Source: Spirochaetaceae bacterium (GTDB lineage: Bacteria; Myxococcota_A; UBA9160; UBA4427). Taken from it: a DNA stretch of 64,000 nt. Both the position numbers and the translations under genes were made by a program. The stretch covers positions 1-64,000 of the forward strand of contig JACKFD010000017.1 of assembly GCA_020632655.1 (NCBI GenBank), in the 5' to 3' direction. The notes under the pieces are model-generated. The model was not told the origin of the DNA. It worked only from the letters and a program-made list of their open reading frames with translations, and made no database searches. Shown in pieces: positions 24,159 to 33,211 of this stretch (its first letter is position 1; every line of letters begins with the position of its first letter).

Positions 24159-26600
24159 TCAATCCTTCCGCAACATCGCCCGTGTCGCCCCTTCGCCGCC
24201 CTCTTCGCGCGCGGCCGGCAGCCACTCGACGACGTGCGGCGAGCGCGGCAGATGGTCGCGCACTGCCCGCCGCAGCGCTCCCGTCCCGATGCCGTGTACG
24301 ACGCGCAGCTCGTCCCGCCCCTCGGCGGCGGCGAGATCGAGCGCCGCCTCGAGTCGATCGAGGGCATCGTCGACGTGCAGACCGCGCAGATCGAGCTCGC
24401 TCGCACCGCCGATCCGAACGGGCGGCGTAGGCGCGTCGGCCTGTCGCGCGGCCGCCGAGCGATGCGCCGAGGTGCCGGCGTGTCGCGCACGGTCGCCCGC
24501 GTCCGCCGCGGCGAGCTGGTCGCGCGCGACGGAGAGCTTCGCGCCGGCGACCTGGACGGAGACGCGACCCCGTCGATCCGGCAGCGAGAGCAGCGTGCCG
24601 AGCCCGCCGCCGGGGGTGCGCACGACGTCGCCGAGGCGCGCCCGCGGCCAGTCGATCGGCGTCGAGTCCACGGCGTCGCTCGCCGCGTCGGACGACGCTT
24701 CCGGGGCGAGGCCGCGTTCCTGCTGCTCGCGCTCGGTCTCCTCGCGCAGGCTCTCGAGACGCTCGCGGGCACTGGCGGCGCGGCGGGAGGAGGGGGCGCG
24801 CTGGAGCTCGGCGATGATGCGGGCGACCTCGCCGTGGGCGTCGCGGAAGGAGGCGTCGAGCTCGCGGCGCATCTCGCCGAAGAGCTTGTCCCGCCGCTCC
24901 TGCAGACGCGCGAGCTTCTCGCGATAGGCGGCGCGGACCTGCTCGCTCTCGACGCGGATCGCGCGCGCCGTCGCCTGCTCGGTCTCGAGGGCGGCGCGCG
25001 CCGCGGAGAGCTCCGCCAGCATGCGATCGAGGCGTCGATCCTCGCGATCGAGCAGGGCGCCCGCGCGATCGAGCACGCGCTGGGGCACGCCCATGCGCGC
25101 CGCGACCGTCGTCGCCGACGAGGCGCCCGGCGCACCGATCCGCACGCGGTAGGTCGGTGCGAAGGTCTCGGGATCGAACTCGACGCTCGCGTTCTCGAAG
25201 CGCGGGTCGAGCTCGGCCATCTCCTTCAGCAGGTTGTAGTGCGTCGTCGTGACGACCCGCGCGCGCGTGTCGGCGAGTGCTTCGAGGGAGGCCTGCGCGA
25301 TCGCCGCACCTTCGGAAGGATCCGTGCCGACGCCGATCTCGTCGAGACACACGAGTGTGTGGGATCCGGCGTGGCGCAGGATGTCGGCGAGGGCGGACAT
25401 GGCGGCCGAGAAGGTCGACAGGCTGGCCTGGATGTCCTGGTGGTCGCCGATGTCGGCGAGCACGCGATCGACGAGGTCGACCCGGGCGCGCACGTCGGCG
25501 GCGACGTGCATGCCTGCGCGTACCATCAAGGCTGCGAGGGCGACGGACTTGAGCGCGACGGTCTTGCCGCCGGCGTTCGGGCCCGAGAGGATCAGCACCT
25601 GGAAGTCCGCGCCGATCCGCAGGTCGTTCGCGATGCAGTCTGTCGCCGGGATCAGCGGATGTCGCAGGCCGGGCAGCTCGAAGACGCCGTCACGGCCGAC
25701 CTCGGGCGAGCAGGCCTGCATGTCGTAGGAGAGGCGACCGCGGGCGAGGGCGAGATCGACCCGGGCGAGCGCGTCGAGGCTGCGTCGCAGGCCGGGCGCT
25801 TCGGCCGCGACCTCCGCCGAGAGCGTGCGCAGCACGCGCAGGGTCTCGCGCTCGATCGCGAGCTCCGCCTGGCGATGGCGGTTGTTGAGCTCGACCATGC
25901 CGTCGGGCTCGACGAAGAGGGTCGTGCCCGAGCGCGAGGCGTCGTGGACGATGCCGCGGACATGGCCCTTGGAGTCCGCGCGCACGGGCAGCACGAAGCG
26001 GCCGTTGCGGACCGTGTAGTAGGCGTCGGAGAGGTGCGGGCGGACGTCTTCGTGGGCGAGGGTGCGCTCGATTCGGTGCTGCAGCTCGCCGGCCAGGCGA
26101 TGGGCATCGCGTCGGGCGCCGGCGAGCTCGGCGGAGGCCGCGTCGCGGATCTCGCCGGCGGCGTCGAGGCAGCGCTCGATGTCGCGTTCGAGGCCGGGCA
26201 GGGCCTCGAGGCCGGCGGCCCGATCGAAGAGCGCCGGGCACCCGGTCTCGTGCCGATCGAGGAAGGCGCGCGTGCTGCCCAGCGCCGCGAGCGTGCTGCG
26301 CACGTCGAGCAGCTCGGCGGGCTCGAGCACGCCGCCCTTGGCGGCTCGGGCGAGGATCGCCCGCAGGTCGATGCAGCCGGCGAGGGGCGGGAGCGTGTCG
26401 CGATCGACGAGGGCGCGGGCCTCGTCGGTTTCGCGCAGCCGGGCCCGGACGCCGCCCTCGTCGGCCTCGAAGACGTCGTGGCCGGAGGATTCCGCGAGCA
26501 GCAGACGGCCCTGCGGCGTGCGGCAGACCGCGCGCAACGCGTCGGTGATCCGGGACCACTCGAGGCTCTCGAGGGTCGCCTGCGCGACTTCGAAGGGCAT
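24159..26600 (-). CDS. mutS2: endonuclease MutS2
   Basis: 813 aa, typical. It lacks the MutS mismatch-recognition domain and starts with the core-like MPFEVAQATLESLEW. Walker A GPNAGGKT is at 340-347 and Walker B is LVCLDEIGVGTDP, followed by the TTTHY motif. A long coiled coil follows, then a C-terminal Smr nuclease domain with LDLRGLHVDDALDRLEAAL and VVHGIGTGAL. MutS2 suppresses homologous recombination, and in some bacteria acts on collided ribosomes. The start ATG at 26600 is the family N-terminus. It is divergent from murQ with a 94-bp gap. Confidence 0.94.
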   Translation of the reverse strand: MPFEVAQATLESLEWSRITDALRAVCRTPQGRLLLAESSGHDVFEADEGGVRARLRETDEARALVDRDTLPPLAGCIDLRAILARAAKGGVLEPAELLDVRSTLAALGSTRAFLDRHETGCPALFDRAAGLEALPGLERDIERCLDAAGEIRDAASAELAGARRDAHRLAGELQHRIERTLAHEDVRPHLSDAYYTVRNGRFVLPVRADSKGHVRGIVHDASRSGTTLFVEPDGMVELNNRHRQAELAIERETLRVLRTLSAEVAAEAPGLRRSLDALARVDLALARGRLSYDMQACSPEVGRDGVFELPGLRHPLIPATDCIANDLRIGADFQVLILSGPNAGGKTVALKSVALAALMVRAGMHVAADVRARVDLVDRVLADIGDHQDIQASLSTFSAAMSALADILRHAGSHTLVCLDEIGVGTDPSEGAAIAQASLEALADTRARVVTTTHYNLLKEMAELDPRFENASVEFDPETFAPTYRVRIGAPGASSATTVAARMGVPQRVLDRAGALLDREDRRLDRMLAELSAARAALETEQATARAIRVESEQVRAAYREKLARLQERRDKLFGEMRRELDASFRDAHGEVARIIAELQRAPSSRRAASARERLESLREETEREQQERGLAPEASSDAASDAVDSTPIDWPRARLGDVVRTPGGGLGTLLSLPDRRGRVSVQVAGAKLSVARDQLAAADAGDRARHAGTSAHRSAAARQADAPTPPVRIGGASELDLRGLHVDDALDRLEAALDLAAAEGRDELRVVHGIGTGALRRAVRDHLPRSPHVVEWLPAAREEGGEGATRAMLRKD

Positions 26601-26694
26601 CGGCGGAGTCTAGGCAGCCCGGGGGAGCCCCGCCGCGCGACGCGCGGGACCGTCGGTGTTCAGTCGGGGGCGGGCACGCCGAAAGGGAAGGGCG

Positions 26695-27534
26695 ATGGCG
26701 AAGACACGCCCGACCGAGGACTCGCTCGTCCACTCGCGCGCGCTCGACGAGATGGAGACCGGCGACATCCTGCGCCTGATCCACGTCGAGGACGGCGTCG
26801 CGCATGCGGCCGTCGGCGAGTGCCTGCCGCGCATGGCGGAGGCGGTCGAGGTGCTCGCCCACGCGATCGGCGGCGGCGGTCGATGGTTCAACGTCGGCGC
26901 CGGCACCAGCGGCCGGCTCGGCGTGCTCGACGCCTCGGAGATCCCCCCGACCTACGGACTCGCGCCGCGGGTCGTGCAGGGGGTGATCGCCGGCGGCGAT
27001 CGCGCGCTGCGCCATGCCGTCGAGAACGCCGAGGACGATCCCCAGGCCGGTCGACTCGAGCTCACGGAGCGCGGGCTCACCCTCGGCGACGCCGTCGTCG
27101 GCATCTCGGCGAGCGGGCAGACGCCCTTCGTACTCGGCGCGATCGAGGCCGCGGTCGAGGCCGGGGCGCGCACGATCGCGATCACCTGCGATCCGGACTC
27201 GCCGCTGGCGGAGTCGGTCGAGATCGCGATCGCGCCGCGGGTCGGGCCCGAGGTCGTCACGGGCTCGACGCGCATGAAGGGTGGCCTCGTGCAGAAGATG
27301 ATCCTGTCGGCGCTCTCGACCGCCGTGATGGTGCGGCTCGGACGCGTGCGCGGGCATCACATGACGCACGTCTCGCCGGGCTCGAGCAAGCTGCGTGGCC
27401 GCGCGATGCGCATCCTGATGGAGCTCGGCGGGATCGAACGCGACCGGGCCCGCGCGCTGCTGCGCCAGACCGAGGGCTCCGTCGAGCTCGCCCTCGAGAT
27501 CCTCGAGACCGAGCGGCTCCACCGCAGCGCCTGA
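26695..27534 (+). CDS. murQ: N-acetylmuramic acid 6-phosphate etherase
   Basis: 279 aa SIS-domain enzyme that splits the lactyl ether of MurNAc-6-phosphate in peptidoglycan recycling. The signature VGAGTSGRLGVLDASEIPPTYG-like region is intact at about 65-87, with VVGISASGQTPFVLGA and the TGSTRMKGGLVQKMIL segment further on. The ATG at 26695 follows AAGGGAAGGG. No anhydro-MurNAc kinase or PTS gene is adjacent. The length is slightly short compared with E. coli MurQ but includes all motifs. Confidence 0.93.
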   Translation: MAKTRPTEDSLVHSRALDEMETGDILRLIHVEDGVAHAAVGECLPRMAEAVEVLAHAIGGGGRWFNVGAGTSGRLGVLDASEIPPTYGLAPRVVQGVIAGGDRALRHAVENAEDDPQAGRLELTERGLTLGDAVVGISASGQTPFVLGAIEAAVEAGARTIAITCDPDSPLAESVEIAIAPRVGPEVVTGSTRMKGGLVQKMILSALSTAVMVRLGRVRGHHMTHVSPGSSKLRGRAMRILMELGGIERDRARALLRQTEGSVELALEILETERLHRSA

Positions 27535-27729
27535 GCCCCTTCTCCGGCGAGAGGCCCCCGGCGCCATAGCGAGACGCCGCTGGCCCCGCGCGGGCGCCAC
27601 GCTCCGACGTCGCGCGCCACGCTTCCGTGACGTCGGCCTCCCGATCCGACGTCCCTCGCCTCGCCTTCGTGACATCCCGGAACCCGTCTCGCGCCGGAAC
27701 GGACGATTCGGTTCGTATTTTTCGATTCT
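27535..27729. other. intergenic, upstream part of porin promoter region
   Basis: Gap after murQ. It turns A/T-rich towards its 3' end (TTCGTATTTTTCG at about 27713-27725), contrasting with the surroundings and fitting a promoter. I see no terminator with a T-run for murQ and no RNA gene. Confidence 0.4.
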
Positions 27730-27747
27730 TCGTCACCCGATCGTCAC
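27730..27747 (+). promoter_or_regulatory. PHO-box-like site upstream of the porin
   Basis: Two exact copies of TCGTCAC separated by 4 bp (CCGA) give the 7-4-7 geometry of PhoB boxes (consensus half-site CTGTCAY). It lies 100 bp before the porin start. Confidence 0.65.
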
Positions 27748-27847
27748 CTGCGGCTGGTTTGCTTGCGCCCGACGCAGCACACACGGCCGCTCACGACCGG
27801 GGAGGAGTCCCGGCCCGCCGCGACCCGACGAAAGGAATCTCCAGCCG

Positions 27848-29140
27848 ATGCGATCCCGATTCGCGCCCCGTTCGTTCGCCCACGCCCTCGGCGCCCTGGC
27901 CGCCGCGCTCCTGCTCCCGCCGGGCGCCGGCGCCGACGACACGGCCCCCCAGATCTCCATCGACCACAAGGGCTTCCGTGCCCGGACGGCCGATGGCCAG
28001 TTCGCGTTCAAGCTCGGCGGGCGTCTGCACGCCGACGGCACGCTCCACATCGGCGACACGCCCGGGGACACGCCGACGACCAATCGGGGCGTAACCGATG
28101 GGACCGAGGTCCGACGCGGACGTCTGAGCGCCGAGATCCAGGCCTACGAGGACTGGCACTGGATGGGCGAGGTCGACTTCGCCGACAACAACACGGCGAT
28201 CAAGGACTTCTTCCTCTCCTACGAGGGTCTCGAGGGCGTGAAGCTCACGGTCGGGCACCAGAAGCAGCCCTACAGCCTCGCGATCGAGATGAGCTCGAAC
28301 GACATCCCCTTCACCGAGCGGAGCATCGACTACGACGCGATCGTCCCGATCGTCGATCGCGCGATCGGCGTGCGCGCCGACGCGAACGGCGAGCACTGGT
28401 TCCTCGCGGCGGGCTTCTACGGGGATTCCGTCGAGCCGGGCGATCGCAACACGGCCGAAGGCTTCGGCACGGCGGCCCGCTTCATCTTCTCGCCGATCAT
28501 CAGTCCCGAGCGCGTGCTCCACCTCGGCTTCCGCGGCGCGTACCGCAAGCCAGAGGTCGGCAATGAGGGGCTTCAGTTCCGCGACGAGACGACCCACATG
28601 TCGGACTATCGGATCCTGTCGACGGGCACCATCCAGGACATCGACGACGTCGTCCTCTTCGGCCCGGAGGCGGCCTTCGCCTGCGGCCCCTTCTCGATCT
28701 TCGGCGAGTACAACCGCCAGGTCATCATGCGCGATCGTGGCAATACGCTGCAATTCGAGGGTGGTCACATCGGGGCGACCTGGACGCTGACCGGCGAGTC
28801 GCGTGCGGCGGCCTATCGGATCGATTCGGGCGAGTTCAAGCGGCTCACGCCAAAGCAGAATTTCAGCCTCAAGAACGGCGGGATCGGCGCCTGGGAGCTG
28901 GCCGGTCGCTACGCCTACCAGAACCTGAACGACGGCAGTGCGAGCGATCCGAGCTCGATCGAAGGCGGGCGGGAGCAGGTGCTCACCTTCGCGCTCAACT
29001 GGTACGTCAACCCCGTCGTGCGCTTCATGCTGAACTACAACTACGTGCTGCAGGCGGACTCGTCCGGAACGAATGCCGTCGTCGCGAAGGAAGGCGAGGG
29101 GCTGAACAGCTTCACGATGCGCGCGCAGGTGACGTTCTAG
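27848..29140 (+). CDS. phosphate-selective porin OprP/OprO-like
   Basis: 430 aa outer-membrane beta-barrel. The signal peptide is residues 1 to about 29 (hydrophobic ALGALAAALLLPPGAGA). The mature part has GGRLHADGTLHIG, RRGRLSAEIQAYEDWHWMGEVDFAD and GHQKQPYSLAIEMSSNDIPF, matching the OprO/OprP family, and ends in aromatic Phe (RAQVTF) as required for BAM insertion. It would admit phosphate or polyphosphate into the periplasm. It is preceded by a PHO-box-like repeat and lies next to phoU and pstS. RBS: AAGGAA upstream of the ATG. Confidence 0.88.
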   Translation: MRSRFAPRSFAHALGALAAALLLPPGAGADDTAPQISIDHKGFRARTADGQFAFKLGGRLHADGTLHIGDTPGDTPTTNRGVTDGTEVRRGRLSAEIQAYEDWHWMGEVDFADNNTAIKDFFLSYEGLEGVKLTVGHQKQPYSLAIEMSSNDIPFTERSIDYDAIVPIVDRAIGVRADANGEHWFLAAGFYGDSVEPGDRNTAEGFGTAARFIFSPIISPERVLHLGFRGAYRKPEVGNEGLQFRDETTHMSDYRILSTGTIQDIDDVVLFGPEAAFACGPFSIFGEYNRQVIMRDRGNTLQFEGGHIGATWTLTGESRAAAYRIDSGEFKRLTPKQNFSLKNGGIGAWELAGRYAYQNLNDGSASDPSSIEGGREQVLTFALNWYVNPVVRFMLNYNYVLQADSSGTNAVVAKEGEGLNSFTMRAQVTF

Positions 29141-29187
29141 CGGCACGCGCGACGCCGAGGCCATGCGCGTTGCGCGCGCTGGAGATC

Positions 29188-29224
29188 GACGCGCCCGCCC
29201 GTCCTTCGAGACGGCGGGCGCGTC
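29188..29224. terminator. strong bidirectional terminator hairpin
   Basis: Arms GACGCGCCCGCCCGTC and GACGGCGGGCGCGTC pair with one bulged base around a 6-nt CTTCGA loop, followed by CTGCTTT. It lies between the convergent porin and phoU genes. Confidence 0.7.
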
Positions 29225-29248
29225 CTGCTTTCGGCGCGATGGTCGGGC

Positions 29249-29944
29249 TCAGGCGGTCCCGAGCTTGCTCGCGTGCTTCAGGATCTTGGCCTCGGCTGCG
29301 AGCACGACCTCTTCGGCGATGTTGGTCGCCTGATCGGCGACGCGCTCGAGGTCGCGCGCGACGAAGATGAGGTCGAGCTCGGGCTCGGTCGTCTCGGGGA
29401 CCGCCGTGAGACGCGCGATCGACTCGCGGACGAGGCGGTCCTCGAGCGCGTCGATCGGGTCGTCCTCCTCGAGCACGCGGCGGGCGAGCTCGGCGTCGAG
29501 CTCGGCGAAGGCGTGGTTGGCATGGCTCAGGACGCGCCGGCTCTGGTCGGCCAGGACGTGGAGCTCGTCGGGGATCACGAAGGACTCGTGGCTGGCGATG
29601 CGGACGGCGCTCGTCGCGATGTTCCGGGCGAGATCACCGACCCGCTCGAGGTTCGTCGCGATCGACTTGATCGCCACGACCATGCGCAGATCCGCGGCGA
29701 CCGGCGCGGTCAGGGCGAGGATGCGCAGGACGGCGTCGTCGATGTCGACGTCCAGGCGATCGATGTCGAGGTCGTCCCGCTTGACCTCCGAGGCGAGCCC
29801 CGCGTCCCGGTCCCAGAGCGCCTGCAGACTCTTGGCGAGGATCGCCTCGCAGAGCGCAGCCATCCGGAGCGTTCGCTCCCGGAGGGCGGCGAGATCGCGG
29901 TCGACCCTGAGCTGCTGTCGGTGGGGCATGAGACGCGCAAGCAT
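29249..29944 (-). CDS. phoU: phosphate signalling protein PhoU
   Basis: 231 aa, helical, cytoplasmic. Two PhoU repeats are visible, each with the metal-binding E/DxxxD-type signature: DDLDIDRLDVDID with ALTAPVAADLRMVVAIKSIATNLERVGDLARNI in the first, and DPIDALEDRLVRES with LIFVARDLERVADQATNIAEE in the second (quoted piecewise). It links the Pst transporter to PhoR and represses the Pho regulon when phosphate is plentiful. The start at 29944 is used; an ATG at 29929 is possible. It is divergent from pstS and no pstCAB genes are adjacent. Confidence 0.92.
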   Translation of the reverse strand: MLARLMPHRQQLRVDRDLAALRERTLRMAALCEAILAKSLQALWDRDAGLASEVKRDDLDIDRLDVDIDDAVLRILALTAPVAADLRMVVAIKSIATNLERVGDLARNIATSAVRIASHESFVIPDELHVLADQSRRVLSHANHAFAELDAELARRVLEEDDPIDALEDRLVRESIARLTAVPETTEPELDLIFVARDLERVADQATNIAEEVVLAAEAKILKHASKLGTA

Positions 29945-30002
29945 AGACCCGGCTCACCATCCGGGACAAATCGTCACCCCGATCGCGCATCCGTCGCCGT
30001 CT

Positions 30003-30020
30003 TCTTCACGCAACTGTCAC
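30003..30020 (+). promoter_or_regulatory. PHO-box-like site upstream of pstS
   Basis: TCTTCAC and CTGTCAC are separated by GCAA, the exact 7-4-7 PhoB spacing; the second half-site equals the consensus. A single extra half-site TCGTCAC lies at 29971-29977. The box is 135 bp before pstS. Confidence 0.7.
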
Positions 30021-30154
30021 CGTCCCGTGAGCGTCCGCCAACACGCCGTGCATAGCCTCCCGTCCGACTCGGGGCGCATGGCCCTGCGGTCGGTGGCGCT
30101 GCCCGGACCCGTCCGGGGGCGCCTCGCCCGACCGGAAAGCGAAGGAATCGATCG

Positions 30155-31195
30155 ATGAAGTGCATTGGCAGCGGGCTCGTCCTCGCCCTCCTCGTCGTGC
30201 TCGGGACGCCGGCGATCGCCGCGGCGGCCGAGCGGGACCAGATCCGCGTGGTGGGGTCCTCGACGGTCTTCCCCTTCTCCACGACCGTGGCCGAGCGCTT
30301 CGGGCGGGGCACCGGGTTCAAGACGCCCGTGGTCGAGAGCACGGGGACCGGCGGCGGGCTGAAGCTCTTCTGCGAGGGCGTCGGCGTCGGCACGCCGGAC
30401 ATCACGAACGCCTCGCGCCGCATCAAGGCCTCCGAGGTCGAGCTCTGCGCGAAGAACGGCGTCGGGGACGTCGTCGAGGTCAAGATCGGCTTCGACGGGA
30501 TCGTGCTGGCGAACTCCAAGCAGAGCCGCCGCTTCGAGATCGGCCTGCCGCAGATCTTCCTCGCTCTTGCGAAGGAGGTCCCCGTCGACGGCAAGCTCGT
30601 GCCGAACCCGAACAAGACGTGGAAGGACGTTGATCCGTCGCTGCCCGACCAGCGCATCGAGGTGCTCGGACCGCCGCCCACCTCCGGCACGCGGGACGCC
30701 TTCGTCGAGATCGCGATGGAGGGGGGCGCCAAGCAGCTGCCGCTGCTCGCGGCGATGGCGAAGGAGGACAAGGATCGCTTCGAGCAGGTCGCCCGCGCGA
30801 TCCGCGAGGACGGTGCCTACGTCGAGGCGGGTGAGAACGACAACCTGATCGTGCAGAAGCTCGAAGCGAACCCGACGGCGATCGGGATCTTCGGCTTCTC
30901 CTTCCTCGACCAGAACGAGGACCGGATCCAGGGCGCGATCGTCGACGGTGCCGAGCCGACCTTCGAGAACATCGCCGACGGCAGCTACTCGATCTCCCGC
31001 TCGCTCTACTTCTACGTGAAGAAGGCCCACGTCGGCCGGATCCCGGGCCTCAAGGAGTTCATCGCCGAGTTCACGAGCGACGCCGCCTCCGGCGAGGACG
31101 GCTATCTCGCGGATCGCGGCCTCATCCCGCTGCCCGAGGCCGAGCGAGAGGTCGTGAAGCAGCGCGCCGCGAAGCTCGAGCCGCTCTCGCTCTGA
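30155..31195 (+). CDS. pstS: phosphate ABC transporter substrate-binding protein
   Basis: 346 aa periplasmic protein. The signal peptide is about 1-25 with an AAA-AE cleavage region. The mature N-terminus IRVVGSSTVFPFSTTVAERF and the VESTGTGGGLKLFCEGVG segment carry phosphate-ligating residues, with TSGTRDAFVEIA later. It binds phosphate for the PstCAB importer, whose genes are not in the window. RBS GAAGGAA precedes the ATG. Upstream PHO-box-like repeats point to induction under phosphate starvation. It is divergent from phoU and ends before an 11-bp perfect terminator hairpin. Confidence 0.93.
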   Translation: MKCIGSGLVLALLVVLGTPAIAAAAERDQIRVVGSSTVFPFSTTVAERFGRGTGFKTPVVESTGTGGGLKLFCEGVGVGTPDITNASRRIKASEVELCAKNGVGDVVEVKIGFDGIVLANSKQSRRFEIGLPQIFLALAKEVPVDGKLVPNPNKTWKDVDPSLPDQRIEVLGPPPTSGTRDAFVEIAMEGGAKQLPLLAAMAKEDKDRFEQVARAIREDGAYVEAGENDNLIVQKLEANPTAIGIFGFSFLDQNEDRIQGAIVDGAEPTFENIADGSYSISRSLYFYVKKAHVGRIPGLKEFIAEFTSDAASGEDGYLADRGLIPLPEAEREVVKQRAAKLEPLSL

Positions 31196-31286
31196 GGCCG
31201 GGCGCGAAGGCGCAGCCCTGCGCGGGTCGCGGAGCCCGGAACGCCTCCGGGACCCGCGCGAGGCGGACGCCGGAGCGCCTACGAAC

Positions 31287-31320
31287 GAAGAGGCCCGAGC
31301 CTTCCGGCCCGGGCCTCTTC
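31287..31320. terminator. bidirectional intrinsic terminator
   Basis: GAAGAGGCCCG and CGGGCCTCTTC form a perfect 11-bp stem, extended outward by an imperfect GAACGA/TCGTTC pair. It lies between convergent pstS and the coiled-coil gene and could serve both. Confidence 0.75.
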
Positions 31321-31371
31321 TCGTTCTCGCCCCGATCCTTCGGATGGAGCGTGCGGCCGCGCGGCGTGGGA

Positions 31372-31779
31372 TCAGGCCGCGGCCTGCTTCTCGAGGTCGC
31401 GCAGCTTCCGATTCAGCTGCGTGATCTTTCGCTCGAGCCGCTTCACCTCGTCGAGCCGCGCGATCTGGAGCCGCTCGTAGACGCGGTCGACGCCCGTCTC
31501 GAGGTTCTTCTCGACGCGGCTGCCGAGATCCTTGCGGAGCTTCTCGGCGCGCTTCACGGCGGGGAGCTTGCGCAGCTCCGACTGCACCTGCTTGACGCTC
31601 TTCTCGATCCGCTTCTGGCTGCGCGTGCGGAAGTCGTCGCTGCGGGTCTGGAGCTCGTCGCTCCACTTCTCGAGCTCCTGGCTGATCCGCTCGAGGCGCT
31701 CGGCCGCCCACTCGGGGCGGAAGTCCTCCCAGCTCCACTCGCTCGTCCTGCTGCTCCGCGATCCGGTCTTGCTGGCCAT
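31372..31779 (-). CDS. small coiled-coil protein, phasin-like
   Basis: 135 aa, nearly all charged helix with heptad-like spacing (ERLERISQELEKWSDELQTR, then KSVKQVQSELRKL, then RKITQLNRKLRDLEKQAAA). An unusual Trp-rich SEWSWEDFRPEWAAERL patch lies near the N-terminus. There is no signal peptide. A GGAGGAG site precedes the ATG. Size, helicity and the Ala-rich end resemble phasins or similar granule or membrane surface proteins, but no PHA genes are nearby, so that is only a suggestion. Confidence 0.65.
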   Translation of the reverse strand: MASKTGSRSSRTSEWSWEDFRPEWAAERLERISQELEKWSDELQTRSDDFRTRSQKRIEKSVKQVQSELRKLPAVKRAEKLRKDLGSRVEKNLETGVDRVYERLQIARLDEVKRLERKITQLNRKLRDLEKQAAA

Positions 31780-31987
31780 GTCTGGCTCCTCCTCTAGATC
31801 GTGATCGATCGTGATGGGTTCGATTCGTGGCTTCGGAATCGCGCCTCGCTCCGGCCATCGCGGGCGAAGCGCGCCTTCGGTCGGGCGGCTCGGGGGCGGC
31901 CTCGTCGGTCCGTCGTGCCCGGCGTCTGACGCAGCGCGCTACGGACCCATCGGGTCGTCCCGACGAGCCTGCGCCGAGACGCCCGGA

Positions 31988-32016
31988 AACCTAGACGCGA
32001 TGCGTCATATCGTCAA
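31988..32016 (-). promoter_or_regulatory. sigma-70-like promoter for the coiled-coil gene
   Basis: On the minus strand TTGACG (32011-32016) and TAGGTT (31988-31993) are separated by exactly 17 bp, about 210 bp before the coiled-coil gene start. In the rest of the 363-bp gap 31780-32142 I see only short GATCGTGAT direct repeats at about 31797-31815 and no gene. Confidence 0.5.
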
Positions 32017-32142
32017 GCGAGTGACGAGGGCGAGCAGAAAATCCATTCGCGGAAAGGGCTTGTCGGGCTCCCGCGTGCCGCGGTGCGGCATTCGGCCCGG
32101 ATCCCGCCGGCCCGGACAGGGCATGCCGCAATGCGTCGCGAA

Positions 32143-33147
32143 TCAGCCCCAGCGCAGCAGCGCGGAGCCCCAGGTGAAGCCCGAGCCGAAGGCCGTGAGC
32201 GAGACGAGCTGGCCGGGCTCGAGGGCGCCGCTGCGGCTCGCCTCGGCGAGCAGGATCGGCAGCGCCGCAGCGGAGCAGTTGCCGTAGCGCTGGATGTTGT
32301 TGAGGACCTTCTCGGCCGGGATCTCGAGCTTCTGGGCGACGAACTCGTTGATCCGAAGGTTCGCCTGGTGGAAGAGGAAGAGGTCGACGTCGGCGAGCGC
32401 GTGACCCGTCGCGTCCAGGGTCTCGAGCAGCACCTCGGGCATGCGCGTGACGGCGTGCTTGAAGACGAAGCGGCCGTCCATGAAAGGGAAGTGTCGGCCC
32501 TTCTCGATCATCTCCGCCGTGAGGCGCGGACTGGCGGCGGAGCTCGGCGCCTCGGTCCAGAGCCGCCGTGCGTGCTTGCCCTCGGCGTGCACGCGGACGC
32601 CGAGCACGCCGGGCCCGTCCGCCTCGTCGCTCGCCTCGAGCAGCACGGCGCCGGCGCCGTCACCGAAGATCACGGTCACGTCGCGGCCTTCGGTGCTGAC
32701 GTCGAGGCCCGTCGAGTGGACCTCGCAGCCGAGCACGAGCACGCGGCGATGCACGTCCGAGCGGATCAGCGCGTCGGCCATCTGCAGTGCGTAGAGGAAG
32801 CCGCTGCACTGGGCACGCAGGTCGATGCACGGGACGTTGCCGGCGTCGAGCGCTTCGTGCAGGAAGAAGGAGGTGCCGGGGAAGTCGTGCTCGGCGGAGA
32901 GGGTCGCGAGCAGGATGCAGTCGATGTCGCCCACCTCGAGGCCCGCCTGCGCGAGGGCGGCGTGGCTGGCCTCGCGGGCGAGGTCCGAGGGACGCTGGCC
33001 CGGCTCGATCCAGCGGCGCTCGAGGATGCCCGTGCGCTGCTCGATCCACTCCTCGCTCGTGTCCATCCATCGCGTCAGGTCCGCGTTCGTGACGACGCGG
33101 TCGGGGACGCACATTCCGGTTCCGATGACGTGAGAGCGCAAGGCCAT
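32143..33147 (-). CDS. 3-oxoacyl-ACP synthase III (FabH-like)
   Basis: 334 aa thiolase-fold enzyme. The catalytic triad is complete: C114 in LRAQCSGFLYA, His in LFLFHQANLRI and Asn in NIQRYGNCSAA. The nearby GDGAGAVLL and C-terminal FGSGFTWGSALLRW are typical of KAS III. It condenses an acyl-CoA with malonyl-ACP, either to start fatty-acid synthesis or a special lipid or polyketide. No fab genes are adjacent, so it may be an accessory copy. The ATG at 33147 follows AGGAGG. A shift in substrate cannot be told from sequence. Confidence 0.88.
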   Translation of the reverse strand: MALRSHVIGTGMCVPDRVVTNADLTRWMDTSEEWIEQRTGILERRWIEPGQRPSDLAREASHAALAQAGLEVGDIDCILLATLSAEHDFPGTSFFLHEALDAGNVPCIDLRAQCSGFLYALQMADALIRSDVHRRVLVLGCEVHSTGLDVSTEGRDVTVIFGDGAGAVLLEASDEADGPGVLGVRVHAEGKHARRLWTEAPSSAASPRLTAEMIEKGRHFPFMDGRFVFKHAVTRMPEVLLETLDATGHALADVDLFLFHQANLRINEFVAQKLEIPAEKVLNNIQRYGNCSAAALPILLAEASRSGALEPGQLVSLTAFGSGFTWGSALLRWG

Positions 33148-33211
33148 GGGCCCCTCCTGATCGATGCTGGATTCCTGCGCGGAGCGTTGCGGCTCGGGTC
33201 GAAGACGTTGC

